Shown: positions 1 to 8,367 of the stretch, piece by piece
Numbering within the stretch: the first letter of the stretch is position 1
Layout of the letters: every line of letters begins with the position of its first letter
Translations under genes and position numbers: made by a program
Notes under the pieces: generated by a model
Databases searched by the model: none
Told to the model about the DNA's origin: nothing
The model's input: the letters and a program-made list of their open reading frames with translations, nothing else
Assembly (NCBI GenBank): GCA_016840125.1
Contig: JAEOSY010000376.1
Coordinates: 1 to 19,108, forward strand
Reading direction: 5' to 3'
Length of the DNA: 19,108 bases
Source of the DNA: Candidatus Helarchaeota archaeon
GTDB lineage: Archaea > Asgardarchaeota > Lokiarchaeia > Helarchaeales > HEL-GB-A

Positions 1-38
1 ATGACATATATCAGATTTGCCAATTCCTGTGATATCAT
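1..38 (+). repeat. Direct repeat copy 1 (about 38 bp, imperfect)
   Basis: The first 38 bases match 17397-17434 in the same orientation at 33 of 38 positions, including the uninterrupted core CAATTCCTGT and the shared start ATGACATAT. The copies lie about 17.4 kb apart, on either side of the whole gene cluster. The homology stops sharply after base 38, but copy 1 may extend left beyond the window. It could be a dispersed intergenic repeat or an old duplication at an insertion boundary. Nothing in it looks coding. Confidence 0.6.
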
Positions 39-107
39 TATGTTATCTGTAATAGACTCATTTTGGCTATATTCTTTTTTGGATGGCTTTTATCGATTTA
101 GTGAGTC

Positions 108-1874
108 CTAAATATCGCTATTGATTGTCAGAAATCCTTCCTTGCTCCATCCTCTTCTTTTATAGTAGTCGTCAACTAAATTATTAATATTTTGCTTGGT
201 GATACCGTTTCCATTGGGCAAAGTTTCTTTTAAAAGTCTTAGTGGAAGTCTGTCATCTTTTGGTTTTAAACCCTCTCGTAGATTGAATCGCCTGGTGTTA
301 TTAGTAATTTGAGATGCTAAGTTTTGAAGCTCCTTTTTGCTTAAAGTAATACCTGTTGACATGGCAATAAGCTTTGATAGATGATCCCAAGGGTATAGAT
401 CTCGATAAAAGCGGCATAAGATCAGTGTATCGAAAAGAGTACAACGATCTTCGAAATCGATAAAGAGTTCTGCTTTTCCTTCGATCTGATCGGGGTCAAT
501 CATTCCAGCTAATTCTGCCTTGTAAAACGTACTTCGCAGATGACATGCCCCACGGTCTGAAACAGCATAGGCCAGTCCCATTCCTTTTAACGCACGAGGG
601 TCATATCCCGGTGGTTCTAAACCTTTTGTATGGACGGCAATCTTTTCCAAGCCGAGCTCTTCACTTGATAGGCGAATACCCTCAGCTAATAGACCTCCAA
701 CACCTTCACGTCTCACTATTTTTAATAGCAGTGCTGCTATTTGGCTGGGTTGTCCGTATTCTACCTGCTCTTTTATCTTTCCCCGATGAGCGGCTTCGAT
801 TGCAAAAGCACATAAATTGCCCGAAGATATCGTGTCGATACCCATTCTATCGCAAACATCGTTTAGATAGGCGATTTCTTCGATCTGGTCAATTAGGCAT
901 AAACCGCCAAAGGCGTAAATAGTTTCATATTCAGGACCTTCCAGCTTGAGTCCTTTATGTCGTCCTTCCTGAATTTCTATTCTATTTCCGCAAGCTAGAA
1001 AGCAAGTTCTGCAGGCATTAGGCCGGGGGTTGCATTTATTCTTGATACTTTGTGCATTGATTTTTTCTCTATGTTTGATTTTTCCCTGATACCAGTAGCG
1101 AGCAGGAAACCCTCCTGCGTTGTTCACCAGATCGACCATCATCGGAGTCCCCATACTCCGGTACGCCTCTGTGATTGGTTCATTTCTCCATTGGTTCAGT
1201 ATGCCTTTAGCAAAATCTTTCATAGTATCGGGTTCACTCCAAGACCGCCTTTGGTTACCATGAAATGCTAATGCTTTAATTTTTTTTGACCCCAAGATAG
1301 CCCCCATACCCGTTCGACCGGATACTCGCCAACCATCATTTTTGACGACAGCGAATCTTACACGGTTTTCTCCCGCCGGGCCAATTACGAGAATTGCTGC
1401 ATTTTTAGGCTCTAATTTTTTAGCCACAGCAGATTCTGTGGCAAAAGTATCCAAACCCCATAGCGCATCTGCAGAATGAAACATGACATCGGTGTCGGTG
1501 ATTTCAAGCCAAAGCGGCGACTCTGAGATTCCCTTTAAAATTATTGCATCAAAACCTGTTCGGCTCATTCCAATTGCCGCACTTCCTCCCGCATAAGATT
1601 CAGCATAAAAACCCGTTAATGGGGATTTTGAAAAAATACCATGACGGCAAGAACCGTATATCGGACTGTCTGAGATTGGCCCTAATCCAAATATGATATG
1701 GTTCTCCGGGGCAAAAGGATCAACATCCTTGGGATTGCGCTCTAGTAGCAAATGTGTGGCAAGCCCCTTTCCCCCTAAATATTTGCGCAATAAATCCTCA
1801 TCTATTGGATCCACCTTCCACTCGCGATTGCTCAAGTCAATGCTTAGCAGTCTTTTAAAAAAGCCATTTATCAT
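108..1874 (-). CDS. aor: Aldehyde:ferredoxin oxidoreductase, AOR family (copy 1)
   Basis: Cytoplasmic tungsten-pterin enzyme expected to oxidise an aldehyde to its acid with ferredoxin as acceptor. The 588-residue protein has the usual family length. It opens with the family start (NGFFKRLLSIDLS), carries the pterin-binding stretch SGRTGMGAILGSKK (residues 185-198), and has the [4Fe-4S] ligands C288, C291 and C295 (ACRTCFLAC) plus C487 (LILCRF), close to the Pyrococcus AOR spacing. H445 in DRGACH lies in the substrate/cofactor region. A GGAGG lies about 12 bases before the ATG. It sits 119 bp downstream of the aminotransferase on the same strand and is probably cotranscribed, so the aminotransferase's aldehyde product is a natural candidate substrate. 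The family call is firm; the substrate is unknown. Confidence 0.93.
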   Translation of the reverse strand: MINGFFKRLLSIDLSNREWKVDPIDEDLLRKYLGGKGLATHLLLERNPKDVDPFAPENHIIFGLGPISDSPIYGSCRHGIFSKSPLTGFYAESYAGGSAAIGMSRTGFDAIILKGISESPLWLEITDTDVMFHSADALWGLDTFATESAVAKKLEPKNAAILVIGPAGENRVRFAVVKNDGWRVSGRTGMGAILGSKKIKALAFHGNQRRSWSEPDTMKDFAKGILNQWRNEPITEAYRSMGTPMMVDLVNNAGGFPARYWYQGKIKHREKINAQSIKNKCNPRPNACRTCFLACGNRIEIQEGRHKGLKLEGPEYETIYAFGGLCLIDQIEEIAYLNDVCDRMGIDTISSGNLCAFAIEAAHRGKIKEQVEYGQPSQIAALLLKIVRREGVGGLLAEGIRLSSEELGLEKIAVHTKGLEPPGYDPRALKGMGLAYAVSDRGACHLRSTFYKAELAGMIDPDQIEGKAELFIDFEDRCTLFDTLILCRFYRDLYPWDHLSKLIAMSTGITLSKKELQNLASQITNNTRRFNLREGLKPKDDRLPLRLLKETLPNGNGITKQNINNLVDDYYKRRGWSKEGFLTINSDI

Positions 1875-1993
1875 TTTTTAAATCGGTCCTCCAAAATATC
1901 AAACACGATTTAAATTATGTTAATTATTTTCTAATTAGGTCAAGACATCAATTACCTAAATGTTTAAGACACCATTATCCTGGCATAAAACAA

Positions 1994-3298
1994 CTATCCA
2001 GCAACTTCTTTCATTGCTTCTTCCAGAATTGAAATGCCTCTGTCGAGTTGTTCATCGGTTATTACCAGGGGCATAAGAGTTCGGATTACATTTCCAAAGT
2101 TACCGCAGGAAAGCAGAATCAGTCCCTTTTCATAGCACCGTTGCACCAATGCTTTGGCCTCTTCAACAGCTGGCTCTTTTGTTTCCCGGTCACGAACAAG
2201 CTCAAGAGCCAACATGGCTCCCTTACCCCTAACGTCTCCAACGATTTCAATCTCCTTCTTTAGGCCTTCGAAACGGGGTAATAAATTTTTGCCCAGTTCA
2301 ACTGAGCGGTCCAAAAGTCCATCCTCTAAGAGGATTTCCATTACAGCAAGTGCTGCGCGACACGAGACGGGATTCCCTCCAAAGGTGCTGCCAAGGCCCC
2401 CGGCATGGACAGCATTCATTAACGTCGATCGGCCAGTAATAGAAGAAAGAGGCATTCCACCCGCAAAGCCTTTTGCCATTGTAATGATATCTGGAGCAAT
2501 GCCCCAGTGTTCGATTGCAAATAATTTGCCGGTACGTCCAGCACCCGACTGAACTTCATCGATAATGAGTGTAATATCATACTTTTCACAGATTTTTTTT
2601 AGCTTCGGAAAATACTCCGGGGGTGGTGTAATAAAGCCTCCCTCGCCCTGGATCGGTTCGGCTATGACAGCTGCCGTATCCTCAGGAGCGACATTAGAAA
2701 TGAAATATTCTTCCAAATAATCCGCGCAAGCTATATTACATTTGGGATATTCTAATCCAAAGGTACAGCGGTAGCAGTATGCAAATGGCATTCGGTAAAT
2801 TTCAGGTACAAAAGGAGCAAAACCTTTTTTATACGGCATAACCTTGCTAGTTAGGCTCATACCCATATACGTACGCCCATGAAAGGCATTTTCGAAACAA
2901 ATTATAGCTGGACGTTGCGTCGCATATCGGGCCACTTTAATTGCGTTTTCGACAGCCTCTGCCCCGCTGTTTGCAAACATGGTCATCTTATCAAAGTCGC
3001 CAGGAGCCATTTGGTTCAGAATAGCTGCAAGGTTAACATATGCATCGTACATGGTAACGTGAAAACATGAGTGGATACATTTCTCTGCTTGGTTTTGGAT
3101 GGCTTTAACCACTTTGGGATGGCAGTGCCCCACGTTATTGACACCGATGCCGCCAGCAAAATCTATAAGTTCACGACCTTCTACATCAGTAATGATCGCA
3201 CCGTGTGCTTCCTCTATAAACGCTGGGGTCACACTATAAGGCCCCTGGGGAACATGCTGGTGCCGCATTTGTCGGAGCTCTTCACTATTTTTAGACAT
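1994..3298 (-). CDS. Class-III pyridoxal-phosphate omega-aminotransferase (GabT-like)
   Basis: Fold-type I PLP aminotransferase (434 residues, full length) of the 4-aminobutyrate/omega-amino acid group. It would move a terminal amino group to an oxo acid and leave an aldehyde. Visible motifs are SGAEAVENA (111-119) for phosphate binding, the Asp in IIDEVQ (D247), and the Schiff-base lysine K276 in TMAKGFAGG. A four-cysteine segment, YCYRC to KCNIAC (C175, C178, C187, C191), resembles that seen in GabT-like enzymes of anaerobes and archaea. GGAGG precedes the ATG by 12 bases. It is the first gene behind a sigma-54 promoter (3390-3405, minus strand) and is followed by an AOR, which suggests an amine to aldehyde to acid route. 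The exact amine (GABA, beta-alanine, taurine or other) cannot be read from sequence. Confidence 0.92.
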   Translation of the reverse strand: MSKNSEELRQMRHQHVPQGPYSVTPAFIEEAHGAIITDVEGRELIDFAGGIGVNNVGHCHPKVVKAIQNQAEKCIHSCFHVTMYDAYVNLAAILNQMAPGDFDKMTMFANSGAEAVENAIKVARYATQRPAIICFENAFHGRTYMGMSLTSKVMPYKKGFAPFVPEIYRMPFAYCYRCTFGLEYPKCNIACADYLEEYFISNVAPEDTAAVIAEPIQGEGGFITPPPEYFPKLKKICEKYDITLIIDEVQSGAGRTGKLFAIEHWGIAPDIITMAKGFAGGMPLSSITGRSTLMNAVHAGGLGSTFGGNPVSCRAALAVMEILLEDGLLDRSVELGKNLLPRFEGLKKEIEIVGDVRGKGAMLALELVRDRETKEPAVEEAKALVQRCYEKGLILLSCGNFGNVIRTLMPLVITDEQLDRGISILEEAMKEVAG

Positions 3299-3389
3299 GT
3301 GCTCTACTGCCCTCCTAAATCACTTCGTTTCAAAAACCATTAATAAACGTTCTTTTATTTTTAAATAATCGGAACGTAGAAATTTTATA

Positions 3390-3405
3390 AGCAAAAGCTG
3401 TACCA
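3390..3405 (-). promoter_or_regulatory. Sigma-54 (-24/-12) promoter for the aminotransferase-AOR operon
   Basis: Read on the minus strand this is TGGTACAGCTTTTGCT. It has GG, ten bases, then GC, with the TTGCT -12 half, against the consensus TGGCACG-N4-TTGCW. It lies about 90 bp upstream of the aminotransferase ATG, giving a predicted 5' leader of about 80 nt. The divergent neighbour encodes a sigma-54 activator, which makes the assignment coherent. Confidence 0.72.
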
Positions 3406-3418
3406 GTTCTATAGCGAA

Positions 3419-3483
3419 CCCAATATTCATACGCTACAAGGTAGTTTTATCAATATTTGAGTTAATATGCGTGATTGTTTGGG
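3419..3483. repeat. Imperfect dyad upstream of the minus-strand sigma-54 promoter
   Basis: CCCAA-N7-ACGC (3419-3434) is mirrored by GCGT-N6-TTGGG (3469-3483). The arms pair in two blocks but have unequal spacers. It lies between the sigma-54 promoter and the TGCA sites. It could be a second regulator site or chance; the signal is weak. Confidence 0.25.
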
Positions 3484-3550
3484 TCAATTCCAATTTTTTC
3501 TTGCTATGGTCTTGGTTTTTTATCACAAGACTACAAAATTAAATGCGCTC

Positions 3551-3575
3551 TTGCATAATTAATGCAAATATGCAT
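3551..3575. promoter_or_regulatory. Candidate enhancer/operator: overlapping TGCA dyads
   Basis: Two overlapping dyads: TTGCAT-N5-ATGCAA (3551-3567, perfect 6-base arms) and ATGCA-N4-TGCAT (3562-3575, perfect 5-base arms). They end ten bases before the regulator's ATG and lie about 150 bp upstream of the minus-strand sigma-54 promoter, a normal enhancer distance. A like element follows the regulator gene at 5417-5437. The likely reading is that the PAS regulator binds here, activating the aminotransferase operon and controlling its own expression. No binding data support this; it rests on symmetry, recurrence and position. Confidence 0.5.
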
Positions 3576-3585
3576 ATAGGTAATT

Positions 3586-5397
3586 ATGCCTACTCAAAAA
3601 AAACATACCTCGTTGGTAACACCTGAGCTCGGTGAACTTCTTTTTAAATCACCCAAAGTAGAAGAAGATCAACTAAATTGGAAAATTTTTGGAAAAGCCC
3701 TGCTTAATGCCTCACAAAGTTCAATATTTGTAGTGGATCGCATTGCCACGGTCATTATTTCTAATGAACTGGCTCGGAAGAAGTTAGGTCTATTTCCCGG
3801 TAGCTTATTAACAAGTACTATGTCAAATTTATGGCCGTATATTCAAAAAAACTTTCAGAACAAAAATAATCGAGAAAGTATTTTCATAAAAATCAAAGAA
3901 ACGCCTTATTTAGCCTTATTAACCCCTGTTACTCATAAAGATTCCACTACCGGCATGTTATGTATCCTTGAAGATCATACGGAATTGCATAATGTGACAC
4001 GCAGAATGATCTCCTATCAAGAATTAAGCCAAGAGTTGGATGCACTTGTTGATTTTAGCAGTGACGGTTTATGGATCTGCGATGGAAATGCAAATGTATT
4101 AAAAATTAATAAAGCATCAGAACGTATTAATGATGTTCGATCAGATGATGTTGTAGGAAGCAATATGAGCGATCTGGTGAAAAATGGATTTGTCGACCGA
4201 TCAGTAACTCTAGATGTACTCAAATCACGAAAGTCTAAACACATATTACAGGAAAATCGATCTGGCAGAAAACTCATATTGACTGGAAACCCTGTTTTCA
4301 ACGAAAAAGATGAAATTATTCGTGTTGTGGTAACTGAACGAGATATAACGGAAATTGATAATCTACGTCATAAACTTGAAGAACAGGTGACCATCAAGGA
4401 TCTGATGCGACATCAGATGCTGGAGATGCAGCTGGGTAAGCTAAAATCACAGCAGATCATCGCTCGCAGTCCGGCAATGATCAATGTTTTCAAACAAGCT
4501 TTGAAATTGAGCCAATTTGATACGACTGTTTTAATTTTAGGCGAATCAGGTAGCGGCAAAGGGGTCATCGCCAACCTAATTTACAGACATTCACCCCGTT
4601 CAGATCATCCCATGATTAGAATTAATTGTGGTGCTATTCCAGAAACTCTGGTTGAAACCGAGTTGTTCGGATACGATAAAGGGGCTTTTACTGGCGCCGA
4701 CCGCAAAGGGAAGCCCGGACACCTAGAATTGGCAGACGGTGGAATGATCTTTCTTGATGAGATTGCAGAATTACCCATGCCTTCTCAGGTTAAATTGCTT
4801 AGGTTTTTAGAAAACGGGCGAATTACAAGAGTTGGTAGTACTAAAAGCCGGCAGCTTGATGTACGCATTCTTGGTGCCACCCACCGAAATCTTGAAAGCA
4901 TGGTGAAAGATGGCACCTTCAGGCAGGATCTTTTTTACAGATTGAATGTAGTACCAATTTCCGTGCCACCCTTGCGTGATCGAAAAGAATGTATACTGCC
5001 ATTGATTCAATATTATTTGGAATATTTTGCTTATAAATTGAAACGAAAAAAAAAGCCTCAAATTTCACGAAAAGCAATGAATGCTATGATAACATATAAC
5101 TACCCAGGCAATGTTAGAGAGTTAATGAATCTTTGTGAAAGGCTAGTGGTTATGGCGGAGAAAGGTTGGATAGATCTGAATAATTTACCTACTAATATTA
5201 TATCAATGTCTGATGATTTAGGTAAAGGCTTGATTAGTGATTTAAAAGAAGGTAAGACTCTTGCTCAAATGATCGAAACCGTAGAGCAACGAATATTAGA
5301 AGATGCTAAGCTTAAATATGGAACTCAGAAAAAAATAGCAAAGGCACTAAGTGTAAACCAATCAACTATTGCTCGAAAGCTTAGAAAATATAAATAG
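3586..5397 (+). CDS. Sigma-54-dependent transcriptional activator with PAS sensor domains
   Basis: Bacterial enhancer-binding protein of 603 residues. Its N-terminal half looks like two PAS-type sensor domains (about 35-135 and 148-260; the second has the typical SSDGLWICDGNANVLKIN start and an ERDITEI end). The AAA+ domain follows, with Walker A GESGSGKG (319-326), the sigma-54-contacting GAFTGA loop (366-371) and Walker B IFLDEI (388-393). A TyrR/Fis-type helix-turn-helix (about 575-603, TQKKIAKALSVNQSTIARKL) ends it. There is no receiver domain, so a ligand or redox signal on the PAS modules is more likely than phosphorylation. The Shine-Dalgarno is weak (AGG). The gene lies between the two sigma-54-promoted operons and is flanked by TGCA dyads, so it is very probably the local regulator. 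Confidence 0.95.
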   Translation: MPTQKKHTSLVTPELGELLFKSPKVEEDQLNWKIFGKALLNASQSSIFVVDRIATVIISNELARKKLGLFPGSLLTSTMSNLWPYIQKNFQNKNNRESIFIKIKETPYLALLTPVTHKDSTTGMLCILEDHTELHNVTRRMISYQELSQELDALVDFSSDGLWICDGNANVLKINKASERINDVRSDDVVGSNMSDLVKNGFVDRSVTLDVLKSRKSKHILQENRSGRKLILTGNPVFNEKDEIIRVVVTERDITEIDNLRHKLEEQVTIKDLMRHQMLEMQLGKLKSQQIIARSPAMINVFKQALKLSQFDTTVLILGESGSGKGVIANLIYRHSPRSDHPMIRINCGAIPETLVETELFGYDKGAFTGADRKGKPGHLELADGGMIFLDEIAELPMPSQVKLLRFLENGRITRVGSTKSRQLDVRILGATHRNLESMVKDGTFRQDLFYRLNVVPISVPPLRDRKECILPLIQYYLEYFAYKLKRKKKPQISRKAMNAMITYNYPGNVRELMNLCERLVVMAEKGWIDLNNLPTNIISMSDDLGKGLISDLKEGKTLAQMIETVEQRILEDAKLKYGTQKKIAKALSVNQSTIARKLRKYK

Positions 5398-5416
5398 ACT
5401 CTCAATTTAACCAACC

Positions 5417-5437
5417 TAATTATGCAATTATGCATAT
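5417..5437. promoter_or_regulatory. Candidate enhancer/operator: TGCA dyad after the regulator
   Basis: Contains the dyad ATGCA-ATTA-TGCAT (5422-5435), which also reads as two tandem copies of ATTATGCA (5419-5434). The 11-base word TAATTATGCAA (5417-5427) occurs in reverse complement at 3551-3561. It lies about 430 bp upstream of the activase sigma-54 promoter, far but workable for an enhancer given DNA looping. Confidence 0.45.
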
Positions 5438-5863
5438 TTAGACTGATTGTAAGTTTTTCTTACATCGATATGCTGCTCTCTTAGGTTCATTTCAATATCT
5501 CATCCAGATTCTGCCTTCTACTGTAAATAACTTACTGAATATATAAGAATTATATAATATCGTTGGTCTTTGCTTTATTTGAATCGGTTAATGATATGGT
5601 TGATGGCGGTCAAATTGATCCATGTAGCCTTATTCCACAATTTTAAGAATGATTGAGGTAATTTTTAATTGATAGTTCACATTAATCACCTGATAATGTT
5701 AATAAAAATTTAATTATAGAATTACATCGATCTAAATGGATTTTATAATTTATCCTCACTCAATTCATATTTTCAGTGAGATGATCGCTGTTCTCTTCAT
5801 TATCTTAAATAATAAAAACACAACATATAGATATAATTCGATAAAATCTTAATCTAACAAAAA

Positions 5864-5879
5864 TGGCTTAAATCTTGCA
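5864..5879 (+). promoter_or_regulatory. Sigma-54 (-24/-12) promoter for the activase-permease operon
   Basis: TGGCTTAAATCTTGCA has the TGGC -24 element and TTGCA -12 element with exact GG-N10-GC spacing. It lies 52 bp upstream of the activase ATG, placing the start site near 5890. It is the plus-strand counterpart of the sigma-54 promoter at 3390-3405. Confidence 0.75.
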
Positions 5880-5931
5880 CTTTAGCATAAAGATAATTTT
5901 AACATACTCGCATAAAAGAAAATTCTAAAAT

Positions 5932-6852
5932 ATGGAAGAACGGGACTTATTTGGATTGATCTTTGATATTCAAAAATTCAGTGTACACGATGGACCTGGA
6001 ATAAGAACGCTTGTCTTCTTTAAGGGCTGTCAACTTAATTGCTTGTGGTGCTCAAATCCTGAAGGGCAAAAAGACTATTCACAATTAATGTTATTCCCAG
6101 AGAAATGTATTGGTTGCTTCCATTGTACAGAAGTTTGTCCTACGGGTGCAACATATCTCATAGACAGGGAAATTCAATTTAATAGAGAACTTTGCAACAA
6201 TACCGGTATCTGCACTGATTCTTGTCCGGCAGAAGCGCGAAAGTTGGTTGGTAAACAAATTAGTGTTAATGATTTATTGCAGGAGATTGAAAAGGATAGT
6301 GCTTTTTATAGAAAATCTGGTGGAGGAATTACCTTCGGAGGAGGAGAGCCTTTACTACAATCGAACTTTATCAAGGCTGTATCTATTGAGTGCCAAAAGC
6401 AGGGTTTCAATATAGCATTAGAAACTTGTGGTTATGCACCCTGGAAAAACTTAAAATCAGTTGCTCCTTATATGGATTTAATACTGTTCGACTTAAAACA
6501 CATGGACCCTAAGCTTCACAGGAAATTCTGTGGGTATTCGAATAAGCTGATCCTTGAAAATCTAAAAAAGCTATCGCAATTGAAACCCAAAAAATTAACA
6601 ATAAGAATACCAATTATTCCTAGCTTTAATGATACTGAAGAAAATATCAAACAAACAGCTGATTTTGTAAAATCTCTAAATTCTTCTATATCTCACGTTG
6701 AAACGCTCGCTTATCATAAATACGGCGTTTTAAAATATCAAAGATTAGGTATGAAATACAAGATCGATGAAACAAGGGTGCCTACAAATGAAGATATGGA
6801 TAGAGTGAAGAACATCTTTGAGAAGTATCATATCAAGGTTATAATCGTATAA
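5932..6852 (+). CDS. Glycyl radical enzyme activating enzyme (radical SAM)
   Basis: Radical S-adenosylmethionine enzyme (306 residues) that installs the glycyl radical on its partner GRE. The radical-SAM cluster motif is C33-x3-C37-x2-C40 (GCQLNCLWC), preceded by the family signature FSVHDGPGIRT. A ferredoxin-like insert follows: C59-x2-C62-x2-C65-x3-C69 is a complete [4Fe-4S] set. The second set reads C88-x5-C94-x3-C98, with Thr91 and not Cys at the usual second position. The SAM-binding GGGEP motif follows, within SGGGITFGGGEP. This insert is typical of activases for eliminase or decarboxylase-type GREs and absent from the pyruvate formate-lyase activase. It is the first gene after a sigma-54 promoter. 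Its only visible client is the GRE at 9586, which is unusual in lying 2.7 kb away with transport genes and an IS remnant between. No clear Shine-Dalgarno precedes the ATG. Confidence 0.93.
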   Translation: MEERDLFGLIFDIQKFSVHDGPGIRTLVFFKGCQLNCLWCSNPEGQKDYSQLMLFPEKCIGCFHCTEVCPTGATYLIDREIQFNRELCNNTGICTDSCPAEARKLVGKQISVNDLLQEIEKDSAFYRKSGGGITFGGGEPLLQSNFIKAVSIECQKQGFNIALETCGYAPWKNLKSVAPYMDLILFDLKHMDPKLHRKFCGYSNKLILENLKKLSQLKPKKLTIRIPIIPSFNDTEENIKQTADFVKSLNSSISHVETLAYHKYGVLKYQRLGMKYKIDETRVPTNEDMDRVKNIFEKYHIKVIIV

Positions 6853-6906
6853 CAAACAGATAGCTTTTAATGAGTTGTTTTGGAGAACAAACTTAAGGAG
6901 GTTATC

Positions 6907-8307
6907 ATGACGGCATCAGCTGAAAGTGCAGTAAGGGAAGAGGTTTATAGGAGTAAGCTCCCCGCGTTACCTGAGGACAGAGTTTTTAGCTTAGCGGATC
7001 ATACTTTCACTACAACAGCATGGAGTATCGCAACCTGGTTGTTTGTTATGGGGGCATGGCAAGGTTTTGCGGCTCCATTGCACCTTGCGATTATTGCAAC
7101 GCTTTTTGGATGCACGGTTCCGCTTGTTTTCCAAAGCTTGCTGGGGCGATTTTTCGCAAGATGGGGTGTAGATGTCGCTTTTGGAGCGAGAGCGACTTTT
7201 GGGCCTATAGGGACCAAAGTCATTGTATTGCTATTAGGAGTGTTACCAGCGTGGTGTTGGATTTCAATTCCTGCTGTAATGTTTGGAAGGGCGGTACATA
7301 CAATAGGTGGAATTTACGGCGTAACTGGTTTTATTGTCAATGAATTTTTATGGGGTGTAATTTGTATGTGTGTTGGCCTATTCATTACATACAAAGGACC
7401 AAATTGGATGAAATGGGCTTTTCGTTTTGCAACACCGTTGATGGTAATTCTTATAGTAATGATTACTTGGCGTATGCTTACAAACTGGGGGTTAGGGAAT
7501 CTCTTAGAAATGAAGCCTAAGGGACTAAATCCTGATCCTTACATCAGCTTTATAATTGCTGTTGAAATGGCCTTAGGTTTGGGAGTTTCGTGGCTTTTTC
7601 AGTTCGCCTGCTATGGAAGAATTTGTAAGACTGAATCAGCCGCCTACTATGGAAGTTATATAGGATGGGGTCTATTGTGGGCAATTTTGGCTATACCTGC
7701 TATGTTTGTTGCTCTTGCTGCAGGAGCAGAGGATATCGTAGAAGGGGTAAAACTGATTGGCGGTGGATGGGTTATACTTTACTTGGTTCTGCTTATTATA
7801 GCGAACCCATCATCCTTAGCTACAAATGGCTATCTTATCGGACTTACCTTGCGTAATTTTTTCCCCAAATTGAAGTGGATTTATGCAGTAAGTGTAAGTT
7901 TTGTGGTCTTGATATTGGTTGCAATTCCTTGGGCTTATGATGCTTTTGGGAGTTTTATAGTGACACTAGCATCTGTCACAATGGCATTCGCAGGCGTATG
8001 GGTTACCGATATATTGTTGCGCCAATCGAATGTAAGCCTAAGAGATCTTTACGATGAAAGTCCTCAAGGTGGATATTATTATTGGATGGGGATAAATTGG
8101 TTTGCACTTATCTCAGCAGCAGCTGGCGCATTAGTTGCATTTATTATATGGAACCCAATGGCTCAACAAATTCATTTGGTTGGTGTTTTCAAAATTTTTG
8201 GTGCTTCAATACCAGCGGCAGTATCGGCTGCTATAGTATATTATATATGTGCTAAAGTCTATCTAATGCCTAATAAAATAGGCCATCCAGATATACCTTG
8301 GAAATAA
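6907..8307 (+). CDS. NCS1-family (cytosine/purine/hydantoin-type) permease
   Basis: Integral membrane carrier of the nucleobase:cation symporter-1 family, which takes up nucleobases, hydantoins, allantoin and related compounds, usually with H+ or Na+. About 12 hydrophobic segments are visible. The N-terminal region matches the family, with conserved ATWLFVMGAWQG in the first span and GARATFGPIG in the unwound-helix region. The start is set at ATG 6907 (466 residues) because AAGGAGG at 6895-6901 is ideally placed for it; an upstream in-frame TTG (6880) would put that site inside the gene. It lies 54 bp after the activase and 60 bp before a small membrane protein. The context suggests it imports the GRE pathway substrate, but the substrate cannot be deduced. 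Confidence 0.88.
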   Translation: MTASAESAVREEVYRSKLPALPEDRVFSLADHTFTTTAWSIATWLFVMGAWQGFAAPLHLAIIATLFGCTVPLVFQSLLGRFFARWGVDVAFGARATFGPIGTKVIVLLLGVLPAWCWISIPAVMFGRAVHTIGGIYGVTGFIVNEFLWGVICMCVGLFITYKGPNWMKWAFRFATPLMVILIVMITWRMLTNWGLGNLLEMKPKGLNPDPYISFIIAVEMALGLGVSWLFQFACYGRICKTESAAYYGSYIGWGLLWAILAIPAMFVALAAGAEDIVEGVKLIGGGWVILYLVLLIIANPSSLATNGYLIGLTLRNFFPKLKWIYAVSVSFVVLILVAIPWAYDAFGSFIVTLASVTMAFAGVWVTDILLRQSNVSLRDLYDESPQGGYYYWMGINWFALISAAAGALVAFIIWNPMAQQIHLVGVFKIFGASIPAAVSAAIVYYICAKVYLMPNKIGHPDIPWK

Positions 8308-8367
8308 AGTTAAAAAACGATTTGCAATCTTAAATATTTATAGAATTAATTAATGGGAGGACGAAAA

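Larger units (their letters stand above)
5398..5931. other. Intergenic control region between regulator and activase (534 bp)
   Basis: Very AT-rich and without a credible gene. It contains the TGCA element just after the regulator stop and the sigma-54 promoter near its right end. An imperfect dyad is also seen: AGGTAATT (5656-5663) and AATCACCT (5684-5691), 7 of 8 bases pairing, about 180 bp upstream of the promoter, which could be another activator site. No convincing terminator follows the regulator gene. Confidence 0.5.

Noticed and set aside
545..922. 125-residue plus-strand reading frame inside AOR copy 1
   Set aside because: It lies antisense to conserved AOR sequence and its translation is low-complexity and leucine-rich with no family motifs.
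6880..6906. Upstream TTG start for the NCS1 permease
   Set aside because: The ideal AAGGAGG lies inside this extension and serves ATG 6907.
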